Below, piece by piece: positions 33,233-40,549 of a stretch of DNA of 64,000 nt. This stretch comes from an uncultured Lachnospiraceae bacterium. Its GTDB lineage: Bacteria; Bacillota; Clostridia; Lachnospirales; Lachnospiraceae. How positions within the stretch are numbered: the first letter of the stretch is position 1; each line of letters begins with the position of its first letter. Location of the stretch: assembly GCA_910579225.1 (NCBI GenBank), contig CAJTTI010000017.1, forward strand, positions 1 through 64,000, given 5' to 3'. The notes beneath the pieces are model-generated. The model was not told the DNA's origin, ran no database searches, and saw only the letters and a list, made by a program, of their open reading frames with translations. The position numbers and the translations under genes are program-made.

Positions 33233-35419
33233 TTATTCTGCTTCTTCTTCGATAGAAATATCGTCTCCCTGGGACAGCGCCTGCTGGAACATGCCAGGAC
33301 GGCCGTTTACGGTCAGCTTCACCCGTCCTTTGGGCTGTTTCAGATCAATATCGGAATACTCGATCAGATCCATCAGATAATAGGGACTGCCGTCCGGCTT
33401 CCGGGGCAGCCGGAGGGGAGAACCGTTCAGACGGAAATGAAATTCCTGTCTGGGTTTTTGGACGGAAACTGGTTTTGGCACTGAAGTCTCTCTCAGGGAT
33501 GCTGCTGATGCAGCTGTGGCAGATTCGACAGTTGGAGCGGAAGCCGTCTGAGGAGCTGTCTGTGCTTCTGAAGCTGAAAGTTCGGGCAATTCCTCTGCAT
33601 GAACTGCAAGGGAGTCTGCATCTGTGCCTGCAGTCTGAGATTCAGGCGCGGGAATCTTGGCAGCCGGCGTGTTGTCGGAGACAGGATCCGGGGGCACTGG
33701 TGCAGCCGAACTGGTGTCTGCTGCAGCCGGATTGGCAGCGGGTTCTGTGTTGCGGACAGGTTCTTCTGCTACAGGCGGTTCCATCATAATGGAGTCACCG
33801 CTTTTCAGAAAAGTATTCAGAGAAGCATGGGCTCCGTTCAAAGTGATATCTCTGCAGGTCAGCGCTCCTTCTATGTCTCCCAGACAGGGTTTGGCAGGGA
33901 TTCCCTGAACAGCAGGAACAAAATCAATAATATCGCCTGCATGGATTACTTCTGAGAGCTTTCCTTCCTGCTGGTTGATGAGCAGGGAAGCGGGCTGAGT
34001 AGCAGTGCCGTAGAAAACTTTTCTGCGTCCGTTCACAGTTACGGTCAGATTGGCTCCGGAACGGCCAATGATGTCGCGGAAATTGTAACCATTCATCATC
34101 AAAAGGTTTAAAGCGGTGAAACTTCCGGTCCGGAATAATTTGGCCGGACGTCCGTTCAGCATCACGCGGAAACTGTCGTTGATCATATTCAGGCCAGAGG
34201 AGACGACGATGCCAAGGGGGGTGGCATATTCCGGATTGTTCAAATCATATTCTTTGGAATATGCATTTGCCTGGAAATAATTGCCCGCCACAGCCACGCG
34301 GGTATCTTCCATTCCCATTGTAACGGTCAGCTCTTCTTTTAATCCGGCAAGCTTGCTTCCTCCTCCTGCAAGAAACAGAGCAGAAGGCGGGCCCCCGTTG
34401 ATCTCCAGGATCTTGTCTGCAATCTCTTTACACAGAAGGGATGCAGTATCACGGATACTCTGAAGAAGCTCTTCCTGTGTGACTTTTTGTTCAAGGCCAA
34501 GGATATTGGAAAAGGTGATGGGGTCTTCGGACGGAATCTGCGCTTTGATCGTTTCTGCAGTCCCGAAGTCCACCAGATATTTTTTCATAATTGTTTCAGT
34601 GATCTCATCTCCTGCTACTGTAGCCATCGTATATCCGGTAATGCTGCCGCCGGTGCATGCGGCGATATCTGAGGTGCCTGCACCGATATCCACCAGGGCC
34701 AGATTTAACAGCCGAAGATTTTCCGGGATCACCGCATTAATGGCGGCAATGGGCTCCAGAGTGATGCTTGCCACTTCCAGCCCGATTTTATTCATGGTCG
34801 TATAGAGACTCTCCACAACTTCACTGGGCAGAAATGTGGCGATCAGATCCACTTTCACATGCTGTCCCCGGTGATCTTTCAAATTGGACATGGTGTACTG
34901 ATCCAGGTAGTACTGGCAGACCGTGTAGCCTACGAGATAGAAGCGCCGGGAGTCATTCATGGCTTCATTTTCTGCATCAAAGGCTTCTTCTGCTTTTCCG
35001 ATGGCCCCTGCCTCCAGACGACTGATGATCTCATCATCAATTAATTGAGTGCCGGGCAGTTCCAGTTCGAAATCGGCTCTTCTGGTCCGAAGTGCACGGC
35101 CGGCAGCCGCAACGCAGACTCTGCTTAATTTTGTCCGTACTTTTGCCTCCAGACGCTTTTTCACTTTGTCTGCCAGGGAGGATACTTTCTCAATGTTCTC
35201 AATCTGCCCGTCGATCATGGCGCGTTCGGAATGGTCCTCCCGTTCGATTGCTATAATATGTACTTTGTTTTCTTCTACAATACCGACCATGCCGATGATA
35301 CTGCGGGTTCCGATATCAAGGGCAAAGATCATATCATTGCCCTGCGCCCGTATCTTCGGGGCCGGTGTATTCACTTTTCTGGTCTGTGCCTTTCCTTTTC
35401 TGGCCTGTACTCTTGCCAT
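33233..35419 (-). CDS. Large FtsA-like actin-family ATPase with C-terminal repeats
   Basis: About 728 residues, against ~420 for typical FtsA. A basic N-terminal tail (ARVQARKGKAQTRKV) precedes the actin-fold core: IFALDIGTRSIIGMVGI (phosphate 1), ALVDIGAGTSDIAACTGG (phosphate 2) and LFLAGGGSKLAGL (adenosine motif). After ~400 come repeated modules with the words LNGRPAKLF, TVNGRRKVFYG, TLNGAHASLNTFLKSGD and TVNGRPGMFQQALSQGD, separated by a Pro/Ala-rich linker (~555-640). The ATG at 35419 is chosen because AGGAGG lies 5 bases upstream. Likely a membrane or division scaffold; it is not the ftsA of an ftsAZ cluster, as no ftsZ is nearby. Confidence 0.75.
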   Translation of the reverse strand: MARVQARKGKAQTRKVNTPAPKIRAQGNDMIFALDIGTRSIIGMVGIVEENKVHIIAIEREDHSERAMIDGQIENIEKVSSLADKVKKRLEAKVRTKLSRVCVAAAGRALRTRRADFELELPGTQLIDDEIISRLEAGAIGKAEEAFDAENEAMNDSRRFYLVGYTVCQYYLDQYTMSNLKDHRGQHVKVDLIATFLPSEVVESLYTTMNKIGLEVASITLEPIAAINAVIPENLRLLNLALVDIGAGTSDIAACTGGSITGYTMATVAGDEITETIMKKYLVDFGTAETIKAQIPSEDPITFSNILGLEQKVTQEELLQSIRDTASLLCKEIADKILEINGGPPSALFLAGGGSKLAGLKEELTVTMGMEDTRVAVAGNYFQANAYSKEYDLNNPEYATPLGIVVSSGLNMINDSFRVMLNGRPAKLFRTGSFTALNLLMMNGYNFRDIIGRSGANLTVTVNGRRKVFYGTATQPASLLINQQEGKLSEVIHAGDIIDFVPAVQGIPAKPCLGDIEGALTCRDITLNGAHASLNTFLKSGDSIMMEPPVAEEPVRNTEPAANPAAADTSSAAPVPPDPVSDNTPAAKIPAPESQTAGTDADSLAVHAEELPELSASEAQTAPQTASAPTVESATAASAASLRETSVPKPVSVQKPRQEFHFRLNGSPLRLPRKPDGSPYYLMDLIEYSDIDLKQPKGRVKLTVNGRPGMFQQALSQGDDISIEEEAE

Positions 35420-35607
35420 AGCCACCTCCTGCATCGTATGCTTCTATGATTCTGGAAATATTATAGTAAAAATATGAGTTATTGTAAATCATTTATCACA
35501 GGAAAGTGATTCCTGTGGTGTAAAGGCTCTGTTTTCCCACGGGTCTGTCTGCATTGGGCTGAGTACCGGCAGATGTGCGAAAAGTAGCTGTAAAGAAGTT
35601 ACGTGAT

Positions 35608-37560
35608 TTATTTCAGTACCGTAAGCGTATCTCCCGCTTCGACGGTACCATTAACCGGATTCATACGGATGTCCAGATATTCCAGGTGTTCCACCTGATT
35701 CAGCGGGGACAGTTCCGTCACATAATTATTGTTAAGGCCAAGGTGAGTCAGGTTCTTAAGAGAAGCGGCAAACCGGATATGAGTCAGTTGATTTCCATCC
35801 AGATACAGCTTCTTAAGACTGGGATACCGGGTGAGGAAATCCGTATGATCATCCAAAGTGACGTCATCATACCAGATATTGGTCATGCCGCCATAGGATT
35901 CTACATAAAAATTTTCTTTCAGATTGATTTCTTTCATCTCAAGACTGGTCAGAGAGGGATTATCCTGAAGCTGATCAAAATCAATGCCAAAGGTGCAGTT
36001 GTTAAGAACCAGCCGTTCCAGCCCCTGGTGATTGAAGACATTGGAGATATCTCCCAGAATCTCCACACAATACTGATAAGCTCCCCATCCGGTATCTGCA
36101 TTGCCGCCACTGAAGTCAAGAGACTTCAGGTTTGTCATGTTGTCAATAAAACGAACGTTTCTAAGAGGGACGGCGTAGGTCCAGATGGAATAGCAGGTCA
36201 GACTTTCCAGATTGGTCAAACCGGAGAGCGCCTGGATCTCGTCGGCGTTGCAGTTGTGCAGGGACAGGTGTCTGAGTCCGCTCATATGTCCTAAGAAAGA
36301 GATGGAGATAAAACCGGACAGATCAAGCTCCTCCAGCTGAACCAGAGAAGAAAGATCCGGATCCGGCTGAGAAGTTCCTTTGTCCAGTACCAGTGTCTGC
36401 AGTTCCGCCAGGTTGCATATGGGACTGTAATCCAGAAGAGAATCGTTATCTGCAAGTTTCAGAGAGCGAAGCTGTGTAAGCCGGGCTAATGGTTCCAGGC
36501 TGATGGCCTCCGTGTCCGAGACAGCAAGACTGGTCAGCCCGGTAAGCGGCTCCAGAAAACGAAGATCCCGAACTGCTTCGGAATCAATCTCCAGGTGCTG
36601 AAGGTTCGTTAGCGTGGAGATTGCGGAATAGTCAGTCAATGAAGCGGTTTCCTGTTCTGACGTGGAGAAAGAACTGTTTGAGGATTCCTCTATGGAGAGG
36701 GAACACAGATCTTTCAGAGAAACCAGCTGCTTCAGATCCGGTGCAGGGATCCGTTCTACGGAGAGTTGTTGCAGGTGTTCAAAATCAGCGATTCCTTCCA
36801 GGGTCTCAGGATGGTCCAGAGACAGTTCTACAATCTGTCCTGGTGAAGGAAGAAATTGCGACACTTCCCAGGGGGACATTCCCTCTAAAGAAAGTCCTTT
36901 TAACTGCGGGAATTTTTCAAATGAAATTTCTGATATTCGTTCCTCACGAAGATCCATTTTCTGAAGGCCTGTAAAACGGGAGAGGTCACGGCTGTCCCAG
37001 GGCAGAGATTCCAGCTGCAGTGTGACGGGTTCAAACGCAGATGGGGATTCTTCGTACGGGCTTTGAAAACTGTATTCTACAAGGGAAGTCTCAGAACCGG
37101 CTTTTATACGGATATATTTGATTTTTGCAAGGTCATTTTCTGTGACCAGGTCAGCGTCTTTCTCAAAAATTGTTTCTACAATTGTTTCATACAGAGGGCT
37201 GAAACCGGTTTCCTGAGGTTCCTCTTCAACCGTTTCTTCATATGCTGTATCCGGAAAGGAGAGAGAAGGAGTGCTGGTGTCCTTTTTGATATTTGCAAAA
37301 ATCATAATATTGACCACTATGATGCTGATCAGACTAAGAGTAACCACGATTCCTGTTTTTACAGAACTGCCGGAAGAAGGCTCTTCCCGGAGTACCGGCT
37401 GTCTGCCGGAAGGAGAAGAGTGAATGTGAACATTTACCGGCACATCTTTTTCAATGGCAAACTGGCTGTTGCAGTATTCACAGATCATGATCTGGGGGTT
37501 GCCATTCATAGGCTCCAGCCTTCCTCCGCAGGAAGGACAGGATAAACTGGTTATTTTCAT
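35608..37560 (-). CDS. Zinc-ribbon membrane protein with leucine-rich repeats
   Basis: 650 residues. An N-terminal zinc ribbon (CPSCGG…CEYCNSQF, residues ~8-32) is followed by a linker, one membrane helix (GIVVTLSLISIIVVNIMIFANI, ~70-92) and then about 20 leucine-rich repeats of the internalin type (for example LTQLRSLKLADNDSLLDYSP and LKNLTHLGLNNNYVTELSP) to the end. The repeats are predicted to be outside the cell and the zinc ribbon inside. Role unknown. The gene lies about 190 bases upstream of the FtsA-like gene on the same strand. Confidence 0.8.
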   Translation of the reverse strand: MKITSLSCPSCGGRLEPMNGNPQIMICEYCNSQFAIEKDVPVNVHIHSSPSGRQPVLREEPSSGSSVKTGIVVTLSLISIIVVNIMIFANIKKDTSTPSLSFPDTAYEETVEEEPQETGFSPLYETIVETIFEKDADLVTENDLAKIKYIRIKAGSETSLVEYSFQSPYEESPSAFEPVTLQLESLPWDSRDLSRFTGLQKMDLREERISEISFEKFPQLKGLSLEGMSPWEVSQFLPSPGQIVELSLDHPETLEGIADFEHLQQLSVERIPAPDLKQLVSLKDLCSLSIEESSNSSFSTSEQETASLTDYSAISTLTNLQHLEIDSEAVRDLRFLEPLTGLTSLAVSDTEAISLEPLARLTQLRSLKLADNDSLLDYSPICNLAELQTLVLDKGTSQPDPDLSSLVQLEELDLSGFISISFLGHMSGLRHLSLHNCNADEIQALSGLTNLESLTCYSIWTYAVPLRNVRFIDNMTNLKSLDFSGGNADTGWGAYQYCVEILGDISNVFNHQGLERLVLNNCTFGIDFDQLQDNPSLTSLEMKEINLKENFYVESYGGMTNIWYDDVTLDDHTDFLTRYPSLKKLYLDGNQLTHIRFAASLKNLTHLGLNNNYVTELSPLNQVEHLEYLDIRMNPVNGTVEAGDTLTVLK

Positions 37561-37914
37561 AATTGGTGCCCATCCTTATGTAGAGTATTTTCTTTCAGTA
37601 TACTTCTCATATTTTGGGAAGTAAAGAGGATTTTCCTGTTTTCCTGTCCCTGGCTACGCCATCCTTTGTCTTCTGCTGTCCGAATATTCTGCAGGAGCCG
37701 GCGCAGGCAGAAAAAGCATTTGACGATCTTCTGCATTTTGTGCCGGAATGCCGATGTGGACGATGCCTGTATAAAGAAAGTTTTCGCATAATAAAAAGCT
37801 GTCGGTTATGCAGAATACAGCAGGAGAAGGCATCCTGTTATTTTGCACAACCGACGGCCTGATGTGCGGGGTCCGGGCTGACCTGAGAGGAGAAAGGGGA
37901 ACCCCCTCTCTTGC
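37561..37914. other. Intergenic region with spoVAC terminator
   Basis: About 350 bases between the LRR gene and spoVAC, both on the minus strand. The only clear element is the spoVAC terminator at 37791-37856. Short open frames occur on both strands (one plus-strand frame ends in a Cys-rich stretch ending CRLCRIQQEKASC), but none has a good ribosome site or a family I recognise. Confidence 0.4.
37791..37856 (-). terminator. Intrinsic terminator of spoVAC
   Basis: On the minus strand, GTCGGTTGTGCA (37855-37844) pairs with TGCATAACCGAC (37812-37801) and is followed by AGCTTTTTAT. The internal CCTGTT and AACAGG-like words can extend the structure. Confidence 0.65.
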
Positions 37915-38367
37915 TTAGAGAAGATTCAAAATCCAGTATCCAAGTCCCAGCACCCAACTGGTGAAAATCCCATACAAGATCACAGGGCCGGCAATGGTGA
38001 AGATTTTACTTCCGATACCGAAGACCTGGCCTTCTTTTTTATATTCAATGGCCGGCGCCGCCACGCCATTGGCAAACCCAGTGATTGGAACCAGCGCCCC
38101 GGCGCCACCCCACTTGGCGATGGAGGGATAGACATTGAGTCCGGTCAGCAGGATACTTAAGAAGACCAGCAGGATAGAACACCAGGCTCCGGCCGTATCC
38201 TGGTCCATACCCATCTGGGCGGCTGTGTTGCGGATGAACTGTCCAATCAGGCAGATCACCCCTCCGGTGATAAAGGCTTTGCACATCTCCCAGGGAAGGT
38301 TATGAGTGGGCGTGACTTGTTTAACATAGTTGTTATATTGCTGTTTCTGCTCTTCGTTTGCATTCAT
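37915..38367 (-). CDS. spoVAC: Stage V sporulation protein AC
   Basis: A 150-residue integral membrane protein of the spore inner membrane, reported in Bacillus to act as a mechanosensitive channel for dipicolinate release. An N-terminal KQQYNNYVKQVTPTHNLPWE is typical, followed by about four hydrophobic segments (AFITGGVICLIGQFI; VPITGFANGVAAPAIEYKKEG). It has its own terminator and is divergent from spoVAD, with 188 bases between them. Confidence 0.92.
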   Translation of the reverse strand: MNANEEQKQQYNNYVKQVTPTHNLPWEMCKAFITGGVICLIGQFIRNTAAQMGMDQDTAGAWCSILLVFLSILLTGLNVYPSIAKWGGAGALVPITGFANGVAAPAIEYKKEGQVFGIGSKIFTIAGPVILYGIFTSWVLGLGYWILNLL

Positions 38368-38555
38368 AAGGAAACACTCCTTTGTTTTTTTCTTATGTTT
38401 TCCCGTAAGAATGATTTTATGCGGCAGGTATATGGGAAGTCAATTGTAAAGGTCTGGAACCATATAAAAGGTGTGAATATTTTTATATGGAGCAGGAAAA
38501 CTAGATTTTAAATAAAATAAAAATGGGTATTTCATAAGGAAAAGGAGTAGATGAT

Positions 38556-39587
38556 ATGAAGCAGATCACAGGACGAGCCAGTCTTCAATATGATCGGCCG
38601 CCGAAACTTATCGGGGCGGCATCTATCGTAGGAAGTAAGGAAGGAGAAGGCCCGCTGGGCCATCTGTTCGACTGCATCGAGCAGGATCCGAAATTCGGGA
38701 AAAATACATGGGAAGAGGCAGAGAGCGAGCTTCAGCTCCGGACAGCCAGAAAAGCTATGGAGAAGGCGGGGATGAACGAAGAGCAGGTCCGCTATCTTTT
38801 TGCCGGAGACCTTCTGGCTCAGGGGATTGCCACTTCTTATGGACTGATGGAGCTGCAGATTCCGCTGTTTGGGTTATATGGAGCGTGCTCCACCTGCGGG
38901 GAAAGCCTGAGCCTTGCTTCTATGGCCGTGAATGCGGGCTATGCAGACTGTGCAATGGCCCTGACTTCCAGCCATTTTGCTAGTGCAGAAAAGGAGTTTC
39001 GATTTCCCCTGGAATATGCCGGGCAACGTCCCCTGTCGACTACCTGGACGGTCACAGGCTCCGGAGCCTTTCTCCTTGCCGCCGACGGGTCTGCGTACGC
39101 CGACGGAGCCTCTGTATGCGTCGCAGGCATCACCACAGGTAAAGTGGTGGACTATGGCGTGAAAGATTCTATGCACATGGGGGCTGCCATGGCTCCGGCG
39201 GCAGCGGATACCATCTATCAGCATCTGGCTGATTTTGGGAGAACTGTGGAGGATTACGACCGGATCATCACCGGAGATCTGGGCAGCATCGGACAGACGA
39301 TTTTAAAAGATCTCATGCGGGAACGGGGCATCGAACTGGGAGAGGTCCATGAAGACTGTGGTATGCTGATCTATGACCCGGATACTCAGGATACGCATGC
39401 AGGAGGCTCCGGCTGCGGTTGTGCGGCGGCAACGCTGGCCGCTTATATTCTGCCAAAGCTCACACGGGGGGAATGGAAACGGGTGCTTCTAGTGCCTACG
39501 GGAGCACTTTTGTCCAAGGTCAGTTTCAACGAAGGTCAGTCTATCCCGGGGATCGCTCATGGGGTGGTGATAGAAAAAAGAGGTTGA
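38556..39587 (+). CDS. spoVAD: Stage V sporulation protein AD
   Basis: Dipicolinate-binding SpoVA subunit with a thiolase-like fold; 343 residues. Typical segments: RPPKLIGAASIVGSKEGEGP near the start, GLYGACSTCGESLSLA, PLEYAGQRPLSTTWTVTGSGA and HAGGSGCGCAA. RBS AAAGGAG is about 8 bases before the ATG. In many clostridia spoVAC-spoVAD-spoVAE form one operon; here spoVAD is divergent from spoVAC and followed by a sugar operon, and spoVAE is not in the window. Confidence 0.94.
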   Translation: MKQITGRASLQYDRPPKLIGAASIVGSKEGEGPLGHLFDCIEQDPKFGKNTWEEAESELQLRTARKAMEKAGMNEEQVRYLFAGDLLAQGIATSYGLMELQIPLFGLYGACSTCGESLSLASMAVNAGYADCAMALTSSHFASAEKEFRFPLEYAGQRPLSTTWTVTGSGAFLLAADGSAYADGASVCVAGITTGKVVDYGVKDSMHMGAAMAPAAADTIYQHLADFGRTVEDYDRIITGDLGSIGQTILKDLMRERGIELGEVHEDCGMLIYDPDTQDTHAGGSGCGCAAATLAAYILPKLTRGEWKRVLLVPTGALLSKVSFNEGQSIPGIAHGVVIEKRG

Positions 39588-39612
39588 CTTTTCCTGGGGG
39601 ATATGCTACGCT
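39584..39612 (+). promoter_or_regulatory. Candidate promoter of the beta-glucoside operon
   Basis: TTGACT at 39584-39589 overlaps the spoVAD stop; TACGCT lies 17 bases on (39607-39612). It precedes the RAT element and terminator directly, as expected for a LicT-controlled operon. Confidence 0.5.
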
Positions 39613-39625
39613 TGTAACACATCAA

Positions 39626-39654
39626 GGATGGTGATTGTGAGAGCAAGCCAAACC
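39626..39654 (+). promoter_or_regulatory. RAT (ribonucleic antiterminator) for LicT
   Basis: The stretch GGATGGTGATTG, a short loop, then GCAAGCCAAACC matches the BglG/SacY-family RAT pattern (GGAT…CAAAACC type). Its 3' arm overlaps the left stem of the terminator at 39651, so LicT binding would prevent terminator formation. Confidence 0.75.
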
Positions 39655-39716
39655 TATATGTATGGATATTTCTGAAGGTTTATTCAGAGGGTATTTGTGC
39701 ATATAGGTTTTTTTTG
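39651..39716 (+). terminator. LicT-regulated terminator in the licT leader
   Basis: AACCTATATG (39651-39660) pairs with CATATAGGTT (39700-39709), followed by a long T-run. It overlaps the RAT element. Confidence 0.8.
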
Positions 39717-39754
39717 TTTCCTGAAGGGCAGTGATCAGACAGAGGGAGAGGGTC

Positions 39755-40450
39755 ATGAAGATATTTAAGATTCTGAATAACAATGTGGCGGTAGTGCTGG
39801 ATGAACATGGTGCGGAGAAGATCGTCATGGGGAAGGGGATCTGCTTTAAGAAAAAAACGGGAGAGGAGATCTGTCCGGAGGACGTAGACAAGGTATTCTC
39901 TCTGGCAGAGGAAGAAGTCAGCAGTAAGTTCCAGGTTTTGGTACAGGATATTCCCATGGAACATATGGCCCTGGGAGAAGAGATCATCACAGAAGCAAAA
40001 ATGCGTCTGGGAAAACGTCTGAACGATATGGTATATATCTCTCTGATTGATCATGTACATACCTCAATCGTCCGGTTTTTGGAAGGCGTTACGGTAAAAA
40101 ACGCGCTGTTGTGGGATATCAGGAGATTTTATAAAGAGGAATATCAGATCGGCGTATGGTCGCTGGACCTGATCGAAGAGAAGTTCAAAGTAAGGCTTCC
40201 GGAAGATGAGGCGGGTTTTATCACCCATTTGAAATTTTTCGCCAAACGGCTGGTGGAGCGGAATATCTATACGGAGGACGACAACGATGATCTGTGGGAA
40301 GTTATTCGGGGAAAATATCCCGGGGCTTTCGGGTGTGTGGAGAAGATCACACAGTTCATCGGGAAAAAATATGAGTATGGGCTGTCAAAAGAAGAACAGC
40401 TCTATCTGACGATCCATGTGGAGCGGGTGGTCAATAAGACAAAGCAGTAA
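39755..40450 (+). CDS. licT: LicT/BglG-family antiterminator with internal deletion
   Basis: RNA-binding antiterminator for beta-glucoside genes, controlled by PTS phosphorylation. The N-terminal CAT domain (MKIFKILNNNVAVVLDEHGA) and PRD1 start (YISLIDHVHTSIVRF) are normal. The protein then runs from RLPEDEAGFI straight into THLKFFAKRL, whereas LicT of Bacillus has about 49 residues between these points, including the second PRD1 His (ALHIVNA) and the start of PRD2. The end (YLTIHVERVV) is normal. Length is 231 residues against about 277. Three of four regulatory His remain. The ATG at 39755 has GGGAG upstream. It heads the operon with bglP and a GH1 enzyme. Confidence 0.85.
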   Translation: MKIFKILNNNVAVVLDEHGAEKIVMGKGICFKKKTGEEICPEDVDKVFSLAEEEVSSKFQVLVQDIPMEHMALGEEIITEAKMRLGKRLNDMVYISLIDHVHTSIVRFLEGVTVKNALLWDIRRFYKEEYQIGVWSLDLIEEKFKVRLPEDEAGFITHLKFFAKRLVERNIYTEDDNDDLWEVIRGKYPGAFGCVEKITQFIGKKYEYGLSKEEQLYLTIHVERVVNKTKQ

Positions 40451-40466
40451 ACCATATCGTATGCCA

Positions 40467-40495
40467 GGGTGGTGACATTCAGTTGGCCAAACCTT
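40467..40495 (+). promoter_or_regulatory. Second RAT-like element, before bglP
   Basis: GGGTGGTGAC, a short loop, then GTTGGCCAAACC closely resembles the first RAT (GGTGGTGA- and -GCCAAACC at the same spacing). No matching terminator stem with T-run is visible between it and bglP at 40550. Confidence 0.55.
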
Positions 40496-40549
40496 CATAA
40501 AATACAGTCGCGGAAGCGGGACCAGAACTAAAATCAGGAGGAAAAGCAA

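Noticed and set aside
37614..37862. Short Cys-rich open frame between the LRR gene and spoVAC
   Set aside because: No ribosome site, no family recognised, and it overlaps the spoVAC terminator.
38368..38555. Sigma-G promoters for spoVAC and spoVAD in the divergent region
   Set aside because: CATATAA words occur on both strands, but no matching -35 element at the right distance could be found by eye.
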